From Actinomadura montaniterrae (GTDB taxonomy: Bacteria; Actinomycetota; Actinomycetes; Streptosporangiales; Streptosporangiaceae): a stretch of DNA of 64,000 bases. The stretch's first letter is position 1, and every line of letters begins with the position of its first letter. This document shows positions 51,552 through 62,161 of the stretch, piece after piece. The stretch spans positions 1 through 64,000 of the forward strand of contig NZ_WBMR01000021.1 in the NCBI RefSeq assembly GCF_008923365.1. The letters are read 5' to 3'. The position numbers and the translations under genes are program-made. The notes under the pieces are model-generated. The model ran no database searches and was not told the DNA's origin. It saw only the letters and a list, made by a program, of their open reading frames with translations.

Positions 51552-52154
51552 ATGACGCCGTCTCGACGCGCGGAGCATGCCGCCGACACTCGTGCCGCAC
51601 TGCTGGGCGCCGCCCGCGCGCTGTTCGCCGAGCGCGGGTATGCCGCCACCGGCACCGAGGACGTCGTCGCCGCGGCCCGCGTCACCCGCGGCGCGCTCTA
51701 CCACCACTTCCGCGACAAGGCCGCGCTGTTCGGGGCCGTGGTCGAGCAGGTCGGCGCGGAACTGGCCGAGCGGCTGATCCGCCAGCAGCTGGACCGCCCG
51801 GCGGCCGGCGGGCCGCTGGCGCAGATCCGCGACGGACTCGCCGCGTTCCTCGACACCTGCGTCGACAGCGACTTCCAGCGGCTCGTGCTCGTCGAGGGCC
51901 CGATCGTGCTCGGCGCCGACGCCTGGAACGACCTCGCCGAACGGCACGGGCTGCGGCTGCTCACCGAATGGCTCGAGCGGGCGATGGGCGCCGGCGAGCT
52001 GGACCGGCAGCCGCCGGAGGTGCTGGCCCGGCTGATCGTCGCGATGATCATCGAGGCGAGCCTCGTCATCGCGCGCGCCGACGACCAGGCCGCCGCGCGG
52101 GCCGAGGTCGGCGCCGTCCTGGACCGCACCCTCCGCGGCCTCCAACCGGCCTGA
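51552..52154 (+). CDS. TetR family regulator
   Basis: A 200-residue repressor. The HTH is RAALLGAARALFAERGYAATGTEDVVAAARVTRGALYHHF, and the ligand domain has FQRLVLVEGPIVLGADAW, closely similar in type to the TetR at 4540. No promoter or RBS is visible; the TnpB element lies immediately upstream. Without that insertion it would be divergent from hpnH and next to its operator, so it is a good candidate for the hpnH repressor. Confidence 0.9.
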   Translation: MTPSRRAEHAADTRAALLGAARALFAERGYAATGTEDVVAAARVTRGALYHHFRDKAALFGAVVEQVGAELAERLIRQQLDRPAAGGPLAQIRDGLAAFLDTCVDSDFQRLVLVEGPIVLGADAWNDLAERHGLRLLTEWLERAMGAGELDRQPPEVLARLIVAMIIEASLVIARADDQAAARAEVGAVLDRTLRGLQPA

Positions 52155-52233
52155 CCCCGTGCGCCCCCCGGCCGACCCGGCCGCCGGGCGCCGCCTGCGG
52201 TTACAGTGTGGGCGGGCCGTGACTGGCGCCTAG

Positions 52234-54957
<2,724 letters not shown>

Positions 54958-55040
54958 CTCCCCATTCCACCGCCCGCGTCCCGGAAACGGCAACAGATGT
55001 TGTCGGTCCGTCGCCCCGGGCCGGAGCATCGGCGGCGGAG

Positions 55041-56042
55041 GTGATCGCCGTGGACGAGACGACGAACGACCAGCCCGGCGGCGTGCGGAGCGCCGCCGGC
55101 GACGGGGCCCACGACGTGGTGGTGATCGGCGCCGGAGCGCCCGGGCTGAACGCGGCCCTGCTGCTCGGGCGCGCCCGCCGCAGGGTGGCGGTGATCGACG
55201 CCGGCGAGCCGCGCAACGCGCCCGCGGCGCACATGCACGGCTTCCTGACCCGCGACGGGCTGCCCCCGGCGACGCTGCTGGACCTCGGCCGGGCCGAGGT
55301 CGCCCGGTACGGCGTCGGGCTGATCCGCGGACGGGTCGAGCACATCGAGCCCGGCTTCCACGTGCGCCTGGACGGCGGGCCGGTGCTCACCGCCCGCCGC
55401 GTCCTCGTCGCGACCGGGCTCCGCGACGAGCTGCCCGACATCCCCGGCGTGCGCGAACGGTGGGGCAAGGACCTGCTGCACTGCCCGTACTGCCACGCGT
55501 TCGAGGTCCGCGACCGGCCGCTCGCCGTCCTCGGCACCAGCCCCGGCGCGGTGCATCAGGCGCTGCTCCTGCGCGGGTGGAGCGACGACGTCGCCTTCTT
55601 CGCCCACACCCTCGACCTGACTGCGGAGGACCGCGAACGGCTGGAGGCGCGCGGGCTGCGCATCGTCGAAGGCCGGATCGAGCACCTGGCCGTCGACGGG
55701 GACCGGCTGCGGGGCGTCGCGCTCGCGGACGGCCGGGTCGTCCCCCGCGACGCCGCGTTCCTCTTCCCCCGCATGGTCCCGAACGACGGCCTGCTGACGG
55801 GGCTCGGCTGCGCGAAGGACGGCAGCGGATGGGTCGTCACCGACCGCACCGGACGCACCAGCGTGGCGGGCGTCTGGGCGGCGGGGAACGTCGCCGACCC
55901 GCGCGCCCAGGTCGTCACCGCCGCCGGGATGGGCTCCGCCGCCGCGTTCGCCATGAACAGCGACCTGCTGGAGGAGGACGTCGCCGGGGCCGTCGCGCGG
56001 CGCCGTGCCGCCCTCGGCGCAGTGGGCGGTGGGACCCGATGA
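55041..56042 (+). CDS. Thioredoxin-reductase-like FAD/NAD(P) oxidoreductase
   Basis: A 333-residue two-Rossmann flavoprotein. The FAD motif is VVIGAGAPGLNAALLL and the redox-active pair is in LLHCPYCHAFE (CxxC). The second nucleotide site is degenerate (LGTSPGAVHQAL), so NADPH use is uncertain. The end motif is VWAAGNVADPRAQVVTAAGMG. It overlaps the MFS start by ATGA. Such pairs occur with disulphide-containing or oxidised natural products; the target is unknown. Confidence 0.88.
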   Translation: MIAVDETTNDQPGGVRSAAGDGAHDVVVIGAGAPGLNAALLLGRARRRVAVIDAGEPRNAPAAHMHGFLTRDGLPPATLLDLGRAEVARYGVGLIRGRVEHIEPGFHVRLDGGPVLTARRVLVATGLRDELPDIPGVRERWGKDLLHCPYCHAFEVRDRPLAVLGTSPGAVHQALLLRGWSDDVAFFAHTLDLTAEDRERLEARGLRIVEGRIEHLAVDGDRLRGVALADGRVVPRDAAFLFPRMVPNDGLLTGLGCAKDGSGWVVTDRTGRTSVAGVWAAGNVADPRAQVVTAAGMGSAAAFAMNSDLLEEDVAGAVARRRAALGAVGGGTR

Positions 56043-57235
56043 GGTCGGCGCCGTCCCGGGGAAGGCTGCCGCTCGGGGTGTACCTGCTCGCGTTCAGCCT
56101 GTTCGCTATGGGCAGCGCCGAGTTCCTGCTCGCCGGGGTCCTGCCGGACATCGCCGCCGACCTCGGCGTCGGCCTGCCGTCCGCCGGAGCGCTGATCTCG
56201 GCGTTCGCGCTCGGCGTCGTGATCGGCGGGCCGCCGTTCGCGATCCTGACGCTGCGCTGGCCGCGCCGCACCACGCTCGTCGCCACCCAGGCCGTGTTCG
56301 CGGTCGCGGTCGCGGCGGGGCTGCTGACCAGCAGTTACACGGTGCTGCTGGGCTGCCGCTTCGTCTGCGGCCTCGCCTACGCGGGGTACTGGGCGGTCGC
56401 CGCGGTCACCGCCGTCGGCCTCGTCTCCCCCGACCGCACCGCGCGGGCCTCCGGCGTCGTCGTGTCGGGGCTCAGCCTCGCGATGATCGCGGGCGGCCCG
56501 GCGGGCGCGCTGCTCAGCCACTTCACCGGATGGCGGGGCGGGTTCTGGGGCGTCGCCGCGCTGACCGCCCTCGGCGCCGTCCTGAGCCTGACCGCGGTGC
56601 CCGCGACGAGCGCGGGCGAGGAGCCCAGCGTGCGGCGCGAGCTCGGCGCCATGCGGCGGCCGCAGCTGTGGGTCGTGTACGCCGCCACGCTGCTCAGCAC
56701 CGCCGCCTACATGATCTCCTTCAACTACCTCGCGCCGCTGCTGACCGGCGTCACCGGCGTCCCGGCGGTGTGGGTCCCCGGAATCCTCGCGCTGTTCGGC
56801 GCCGGCGCGTTCGCCGGGCTGTCGGCGGGCGGCCGGATCGCCGACCGGCGGCCCACGCACGCGCTCCTCGCCGGGGCCGCGGGGATCCTCGCGTGCTCGG
56901 TCCTGCTCGCGCTCCTCGCCCGGCACGCGTGGGCCGTCGTCCCCCTCGTCCTGCTCCTCGGGGTCGCGGGGTTCGTGCTGAACCCGGCGATCTACGGGCG
57001 GGTGTTCGCCATCGCCGGACGCGCGCCGACGCTCGCGGGCGCCACCACCGTCTCGGCGTTCCAGCTCGGCATCAGCCTCGTCCCGGCGCTCGCCGGCGTC
57101 GCGCTGGACGCCGGCGCGGGCGTCACCGCCGTCACCTGGATCGGCGCGGCCCTCGCCGCCGCCGTCGTGCCCGCCGCGCTCCTCGACCGGGCGCTCTCCC
57201 AGCGCCGCGCGCAACCCGCGCCCGCCGCGGTGTGA
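56039..57235 (+). CDS. MFS drug transporter (DHA1, Cmx/CmrA-like)
   Basis: A 398-residue 12-helix exporter. Helix 1 has FAMGSAEFLLAGVLPDIAADL, typical of the chloramphenicol/arabinose-efflux group, and motif-A-like ILTLRWPRRTTLV follows helix 2. It is translationally coupled to the oxidoreductase, so it may export that enzyme's product or a drug, under the XRE-cupin regulator. Confidence 0.9.
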   Translation: MRSAPSRGRLPLGVYLLAFSLFAMGSAEFLLAGVLPDIAADLGVGLPSAGALISAFALGVVIGGPPFAILTLRWPRRTTLVATQAVFAVAVAAGLLTSSYTVLLGCRFVCGLAYAGYWAVAAVTAVGLVSPDRTARASGVVVSGLSLAMIAGGPAGALLSHFTGWRGGFWGVAALTALGAVLSLTAVPATSAGEEPSVRRELGAMRRPQLWVVYAATLLSTAAYMISFNYLAPLLTGVTGVPAVWVPGILALFGAGAFAGLSAGGRIADRRPTHALLAGAAGILACSVLLALLARHAWAVVPLVLLLGVAGFVLNPAIYGRVFAIAGRAPTLAGATTVSAFQLGISLVPALAGVALDAGAGVTAVTWIGAALAAAVVPAALLDRALSQRRAQPAPAAV

Positions 57236-57316
57236 CGCACGTTACCTGCGGCGCTGTTATGCGCGCGGCCTCCGCGGTGTCTTGTGGGCAGACCCATCCA
57301 GACGGAGGAGGCGGAC

Positions 57317-58399
57317 ATGAAGGTGATCGTGGCAGGCGCGGGATACGCCGGGACCCTCGCGGCGAACCGGCTGGCGAAAAAGGCGCCCGGCGCGGAGATC
57401 ACCGTGGTGAACCCGCGGCCCGAGTTCGTCGAGCGGGTGCGGCTGCACCAGCGGATCGCCGGGACGGGCCGGGCCGCGACCCCGCTGGCGGAGATGCTCC
57501 GCGCCGGGATCCGCACCCGGCAGGCCGCCGTCGAGAAGATCGGCGACGGGTGCGTGATGCTCGACGGCGGCGAGACCCTGGACTTCAACTACCTGGTCCT
57601 CGCCGTCGGGAGCACGCTCGCGCCGCTGCCCGGGACCGTCCCGGTCGGGACGTGGGAGGGGGCGGGGCAGGCCCGCGCGGCGCTGGCCGCCCTGCCCGCG
57701 GGCGCCGCGGTGACCGTCGTCGGCGCCGGGCCGACCGGCATCGAGACCGCCGCCGAGATCGCCCACGCCCGGCCCGGCCTCACGGTGCGGCTCGTCGGGC
57801 GGGACTTCGCGGCGTCCCTCTCGGCGAAGGCCCGCGCGCGCGTGCGGACCGGCCTGGAACGGTTGAATGTGACGGTGCTGGACGACACGGTGACGGAAGT
57901 GCGGGACGACGGCGAGGTGCTGCTCGGCTCGGGCGGACGGCTCGCCTCGGACCTCGCCCTGTGGGCCGTCATCGGCGCGGTCCCCGACCTCGCCGCGCGC
58001 AGCGGCCTGGAGGTCGACGAGCGGGGCCGCGCCCTCGTGGACGAGTACCTGCGCAGCACCGGCGACCCGCGGATCGTCGTCGCCGGCGACTGCGCCGCCG
58101 TCCCCGGGTCGCGCATGTCCTGCCAGACGGCGGAACCGCAGGGCGCGCACGCCGCCGACACGGTGGCCCGGATGATCCAGGGCCGCCCGCTCAAGCCGTA
58201 CTCGGTGGACTACGTCGCCACGTGCATCAGCCTCGGCCGCCGGGACGGCGTCATCCAGCCCTCGCACCGCGACGACAGCCCACGCCGCCGCTTCCTCGCC
58301 GGACGGGCCGCCGCGATGACCAAGGAAGGGGTCGTGCGCGGCGCCCGGTTCAGCGCCCGCACCGGCATCGGCGCGACCGGGCTCCCCGGATCGAAGTGA
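57317..58399 (+). CDS. FAD-dependent oxidoreductase (NDH-2/disulphide-reductase-like)
   Basis: A 360-residue flavoprotein. It starts MKVIVAGAGYAGTLAANRLAK (FAD site), has the NAD site VTVVGAGPTGIETAAEIAH and the FAD-closing IVVAGDCAAVPGSR. ATG 57317 is preferred because GGAGGAGG lies 6 bases upstream. The ECF41-type sigma gene begins 37 bases after its stop. In known ECF41 systems an oxidoreductase-type partner gene is the sigma factor's target, which fits this pair. Confidence 0.9.
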   Translation: MKVIVAGAGYAGTLAANRLAKKAPGAEITVVNPRPEFVERVRLHQRIAGTGRAATPLAEMLRAGIRTRQAAVEKIGDGCVMLDGGETLDFNYLVLAVGSTLAPLPGTVPVGTWEGAGQARAALAALPAGAAVTVVGAGPTGIETAAEIAHARPGLTVRLVGRDFAASLSAKARARVRTGLERLNVTVLDDTVTEVRDDGEVLLGSGGRLASDLALWAVIGAVPDLAARSGLEVDERGRALVDEYLRSTGDPRIVVAGDCAAVPGSRMSCQTAEPQGAHAADTVARMIQGRPLKPYSVDYVATCISLGRRDGVIQPSHRDDSPRRRFLAGRAAAMTKEGVVRGARFSARTGIGATGLPGSK

Positions 58400-58436
58400 C
58401 GGGCCGGCGGATCCGGCACAGGACAGGGACGAGGAC

Positions 58437-59348
58437 ATGACCGACGACCACGCCACCGACCCGGCCACCGACCCGGCGACCGAGGCCTTCGTCGCCCACC
58501 GCAACCTGCTCTTCACCGTCGCCTACGAGATGCTCGGCTCCGCGGCCGACGCCGAGGACGTCCTCCAGGAGACGTGGCTGCGGTGGGTCACGGTGGACCT
58601 CCGCCAGGTGCAGGACGCGCGCGCCTACCTCGTCCGGATCACGACCCGGCAGGCGCTCAACCGGCTCCGCGCGATGACCCGCCGCAAGGAGTCCTACGTC
58701 GGCCCCTGGCTGCCGGAACCGCTGCTCACCGCGCCGGACGTGGCCGAGGACGCCGTCCTCGCCGAGAGCATGTCGATGGCGCTGATGCTCGTCCTGGAGA
58801 CGCTGTCGCCGACCGAGCGCGCCGTGTTCGTGCTGCGCGAGGCGTTCGACGTCGGCTACGAGGAGATCGCGGCCGCGGTCGGCAAGAGCCCCGCGGCCGT
58901 CCGGCAGATCGCCTACCGCGCGCGCAGGCACGTCGACGCCCGCCGCCCCCGCGAGACGGTCTCCGCCGGGGAGACCCAGGCGGTACTGGACTCGTTCAAG
59001 CGCGCGCTCGACACCGGCGACCTGCAGGGCCTGCTGGACGTCCTCGCGCCCGACATCGTGCTGATCGGCGACGGCGGCGGCATCAAGCAGGCCGGGCCGC
59101 GGCCGGTCGTCGGGGCGTCGAAGGTCGCCCGGTACATCGTCGGCGGCACCGGCAAGACCAAGGCCTTGATCACCACCGAGCCCACCCTCGTCAACGGCGG
59201 CCCGGCACTCGTCCTGCGGCTGGACGGGGAGCTCGACGGCGTCATGGCGGCCCGCGTGGAGGGCGGCCGCATCACCGGCCTCTACTACGTCCGCAACCCC
59301 GAGAAGCTGACCCGCGTGAACTCCGAGACCCCGCTCAGCCTGCACTGA
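58437..59348 (+). CDS. ECF41-type RNA polymerase sigma factor with SnoaL-like C-domain
   Basis: A 303-residue sigma factor. Region 2 is RNLLFTVAYEMLGSAADAEDVLQETWLRW and region 4 is LSPTERAVFVLREAFDVGYEEIAAAVGKSPAAVRQIAYRARRHV. The C-terminal about 120 residues (VLDSFKRALDTGDLQGLLDVLAPD...) form a SnoaL-like domain that, in ECF41 proteins, acts as built-in anti-sigma control. The N-terminus has a TDPA repeat. It should direct transcription of its upstream oxidoreductase. Confidence 0.92.
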   Translation: MTDDHATDPATDPATEAFVAHRNLLFTVAYEMLGSAADAEDVLQETWLRWVTVDLRQVQDARAYLVRITTRQALNRLRAMTRRKESYVGPWLPEPLLTAPDVAEDAVLAESMSMALMLVLETLSPTERAVFVLREAFDVGYEEIAAAVGKSPAAVRQIAYRARRHVDARRPRETVSAGETQAVLDSFKRALDTGDLQGLLDVLAPDIVLIGDGGGIKQAGPRPVVGASKVARYIVGGTGKTKALITTEPTLVNGGPALVLRLDGELDGVMAARVEGGRITGLYYVRNPEKLTRVNSETPLSLH

Positions 59349-59455
59349 TCCAGGGGCCCTGCCGGGGCGCCGTATCCTGCGGGTGCCGTGGCCCGTGCTC
59401 GCGGGCACCAGGCCCGGTGGACCATTCGACGCGAAGCACAGCCAGAGGTACGGCC

Positions 59456-60409
59456 ATGAGCGGGACGCACCCGGACGCGGCGGGCGGCCCCTTCCGGCAC
59501 CCGGCGCTGTTCTACCGGGGGCGGGCCGAGTACCTGGCGGGGACGGTCCCGTTCGTGGCCGAGGGCGTCGCGGCGGGCGAGCCCGTCGCGGTCGCGGTGC
59601 CCGCCTGGCGGCTCGGGCCGCTGCGCGACGCCGTGGCCGGCCGCCTCGGGTCCGGCGCCCGGCGCGTGCACTGGGCCGACATGACCCGGGCGGGCCGCAA
59701 CCCCGGACGGATCATCGCCGGCGTCCTGCGCGCGTTCGCCGACCGCCATCCGGGGCGGCGGGTCCGGATCGTCGGCGAGCCGGTATGGCCGTCCCGCAGC
59801 GCCGCCGAGTACCCCGCGTGCGCGCAGCACGAGGCGCTGATCAACCCGGCGTTCGCCGGCCGCGCCGCGACGATCCTGTGCCCGTACGACGCCGGCGGGC
59901 TGGACCGGCGCGTGCTGGACGAGGCGGCCCGCACCCATCCCGTCCTGATCGACGCCGCCGGGACGCGCGCCAGCGACCGCTACGCGCCCGAGGCGGTGGT
60001 CGCCGCCCACAACGTGCCCCTGCCCGCGCCTCCGGAGTCCGCCGGGCGGGTGCCGTTCGACCTCGGCTCGCTGGAGGCGTCCAGGGCGTTCGCCGTCCGG
60101 TGCGCCGCGGGGGCGGGCATGCCGGAGCGGCGCGCCATGAGCGTCGAGCTGGCGGTCGGCGAGCTGACCGCCAACTCGGTCCGGCACGGCGGCGGCGCGG
60201 GCGTCCTCGCCGTCTGGGACGACGGCGCGCACGTGATCGTCGAGGTCCGCGACGGCGGGCACCTGGCCGACCCGCTCGCGGGGCGCCGTCCCGTGCCGCC
60301 CGACGAGCCCGGCGGGCGGGGCCTGCTGCTGGTCAACCGGCTCGCCGACCTCGTCCGCGTGCACACCGGGGCGGGCGGCACCACCGTCCGCGCGTACTTC
60401 GCCCGCTGA
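59456..60409 (+). CDS. MEDS-domain anti-sigma ATPase (RsbW/RsbA-like)
   Basis: A 317-residue protein. The N-terminal about 180 residues form a MEDS (DcmR-like sensory) domain: HPALFYRGRAEYLAGTVPFVAEG, RRVRIVGEPVWPSRS, CPYDAGGLD. The C-terminal HATPase_c_2 has MSVELAVGELTANSVRHGG (N box), VEVRDGG (G1) and GGRGLLLVNRLAD (G2). It likely binds a sigma factor or phosphorylates a STAS antagonist in response to a small ligand. The STAS gene follows by 125 bases, so it is its probable partner. Confidence 0.88.
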   Translation: MSGTHPDAAGGPFRHPALFYRGRAEYLAGTVPFVAEGVAAGEPVAVAVPAWRLGPLRDAVAGRLGSGARRVHWADMTRAGRNPGRIIAGVLRAFADRHPGRRVRIVGEPVWPSRSAAEYPACAQHEALINPAFAGRAATILCPYDAGGLDRRVLDEAARTHPVLIDAAGTRASDRYAPEAVVAAHNVPLPAPPESAGRVPFDLGSLEASRAFAVRCAAGAGMPERRAMSVELAVGELTANSVRHGGGAGVLAVWDDGAHVIVEVRDGGHLADPLAGRRPVPPDEPGGRGLLLVNRLADLVRVHTGAGGTTVRAYFAR

Positions 60410-60534
60410 CCGGCCCGCCGCCGTCGCGCAGCGAGTACGCTTCGCGGACATTCCACCCGAAGCGTCGCCCCGGACCGTCCGGAACAGCCGTCCGGCCTGC
60501 GGCGACGGCGCTCCCGAGGACCTGGAGGCGGCGG

Positions 60535-60918
60535 ATGGCCGAGTGCGCCGTGACGGGCCGCGCCGTGGCCGGCCGGGCCGTGATCGTGCTGGCCGGGGAG
60601 CTCGGCGTGGACACCGTCCAGCACGCCGAGCAGCGGATGCGGGCGCTGCGCCGCGAGCACGGCGAGCACGTCGTGCTGGACCTCAGCGGCCTGCGGTTCC
60701 TGGACTCGGCGGGCCTCAGCCTGCTGCTGCGCTTCTACCTGGCCGCCGAGGGCCGCGGCGGCAGCGCCGTGCTGGCCGGGCCGCTGAGCGGCGAGGTGCT
60801 GTACGTGCTGCAGGTCACGCACGTCGACCGGCGGCTTCCGGTCCATCCGACCCTGGACGACGCGCTGGCCGCCCCGCCGCCGCCCGGCGGTGGCACCGGC
60901 GTCCCGCCGTCCGGGTGA
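60535..60918 (+). CDS. STAS-domain anti-anti-sigma factor
   Basis: A 127-residue STAS protein. It has VIVLAGELGVDTVQHAEQ, the core HVVLDLSGLRFLDSAGLSLLLRF with phosphorylatable Ser in LDSAGL, and a Pro/Gly-rich tail. Dephosphorylated, such proteins sequester an RsbW-like kinase; the MEDS-ATPase upstream is the probable partner. GGAGGCGGCGG precedes ATG. Confidence 0.88.
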   Translation: MAECAVTGRAVAGRAVIVLAGELGVDTVQHAEQRMRALRREHGEHVVLDLSGLRFLDSAGLSLLLRFYLAAEGRGGSAVLAGPLSGEVLYVLQVTHVDRRLPVHPTLDDALAAPPPPGGGTGVPPSG

Positions 60919-60928
60919 GCGCGCCGGG

Positions 60929-61372
60929 TCAGGAACCGTCGGGCGGGACCGTGGTCCGGTGCACGGCGACCGCCGGCTCCACCGTCGAGTAGATCGGCAC
61001 GAACCGGGTGAACCCGGTGGTGCGCAGGACCTCGCGGATCCGCAGGTTCACCGCGGCCAGGGCGAGCGTCCCCGGCGCGCCGCCGTTCTCGCGGGAGCCG
61101 TCCTCGTGGGCGCCGTCCTGCGCGGAGCCGGGGCCGGTGTGCTCGGGCGAGCACAGCAGCCGGTGGATCCCGGCGACGACGCTGAGCCCGCTGGAGTCGA
61201 TGAACGCGACGCCGGAGAAGTCCAGCACGAGGTGGCGCGCGCCGCGGGCGATCAGCGCGGCGAGGTGGTCGCGCAGGCGGCCGGCGGTGGCCACGTCCAC
61301 CTCGCCGGTCAGCGTGACGACGACCAGATCGGTGTGCACCGGGTCGGCCCGGCTCTGCACGGTCAGGCCCAT
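60929..61372 (-). CDS. STAS-domain anti-anti-sigma factor (minus strand)
   Basis: A 147-residue STAS protein: VVTLTGEVDVATAGRLRDHL, HLVLDFSGVAFIDSSGLSVVAGI (phospho-Ser in IDSSGL). An extra Glu/Gly/Asp-rich insertion of about 25 residues occurs between strand 4 and the last helix, before NLRIREVLRTTGFTRFVPIY. GGAG upstream supports ATG 61372; ATG 61407 (GGGAG upstream) would add 12 residues. It is convergent with the plus-strand STAS gene (10-base gap). Confidence 0.87.
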   Translation of the reverse strand: MGLTVQSRADPVHTDLVVVTLTGEVDVATAGRLRDHLAALIARGARHLVLDFSGVAFIDSSGLSVVAGIHRLLCSPEHTGPGSAQDGAHEDGSRENGGAPGTLALAAVNLRIREVLRTTGFTRFVPIYSTVEPAVAVHRTTVPPDGS

Positions 61373-61586
61373 GGTGGCTGCTCCATACCCGGCGGGAGGC
61401 CCGTCATTCATTTCTCCCGTTTCGGACGCTTTCCCGGGAAAGACCGGAATTCCGGCACCCGGAAACGGGGCTTTTTGCGGCGCTTGCGCCGCCCGCCGGG
61501 AATCGCCGCGCTCCCCGCGGGTCGCCGGCCCGGCGCGGCCTCCCTGGAAGACTCGACGGTCGACATCGACACGACGAAGAAAGACG

Positions 61587-62048
61587 ATGAGCAGCGAGCC
61601 GCAGCGGAACACGGCACCGGGAGCCCGATACCGAGGGGAGCGCCGGGGACTGCGCGCGCGGGCCGCCGCCGGGCCGGCCGCCGCCGTCGCGGACCTGGCG
61701 CCGCCCCGCCCGCCGGGAACACGGGGAACGCGAGGAATGCCGGGAACGCTGGGAGCGCCGCCCGCGTCGCGCCCGCACGCCTCCGCGCGCAGGCCGCGGG
61801 CCCGGAGGGCGGCCGTGGGCCGGGCCCTCGCCCGCACCGTGCTGATCATCGCCGCGGCCCTGGCGGCGGGACTGCTCACGACCCTGACGTTCGTCCTGCT
61901 GCTGTTCGCGGTGGCCTACCTGCTCCAGGGCACGTGGCGGACGGGCCTGTGGCTGCTCGCCGCCGCGCCCGCCGCCTTCGCGTCCGCGCTGGCCGCCGGC
62001 GGCTGCCTGCTCCGGCTGCTGCGCCGCACCCGGTCCCGGCTCGGCTGA
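61587..62048 (+). CDS. Hypothetical membrane protein
   Basis: A 153-residue frame. A basic Ala/Pro/Arg-rich N-terminal half (with an RGTRGMPGTLG low-complexity piece) precedes two hydrophobic helices at about 85-115 and 120-142 and ends RRTRSRLG. The RBS is weak (AAGAAAGAC). Coding bias is good in the second half and less clear in the first, so a shorter protein starting later is possible. No family recognised. Confidence 0.5.
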   Translation: MSSEPQRNTAPGARYRGERRGLRARAAAGPAAAVADLAPPRPPGTRGTRGMPGTLGAPPASRPHASARRPRARRAAVGRALARTVLIIAAALAAGLLTTLTFVLLLFAVAYLLQGTWRTGLWLLAAAPAAFASALAAGGCLLRLLRRTRSRLG

Positions 62049-62161
62049 AGGCCGCGGCACGGCTCCCTGGTCACCCGATTTTGGGGATTCGCTGGGATTA
62101 GTGCAGCCGGGGCGAGGTGACCTCCTTGTGGACGAATGTCCATGACGCCTTGGGGGTCAGC

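Noticed and set aside
57236..57316. ECF41 target promoter before the oxidoreductase gene
   Set aside because: I looked for a TGTCACA-like -35 with a CGTC -10 and found no good match, so no promoter is annotated although the gene context predicts one.
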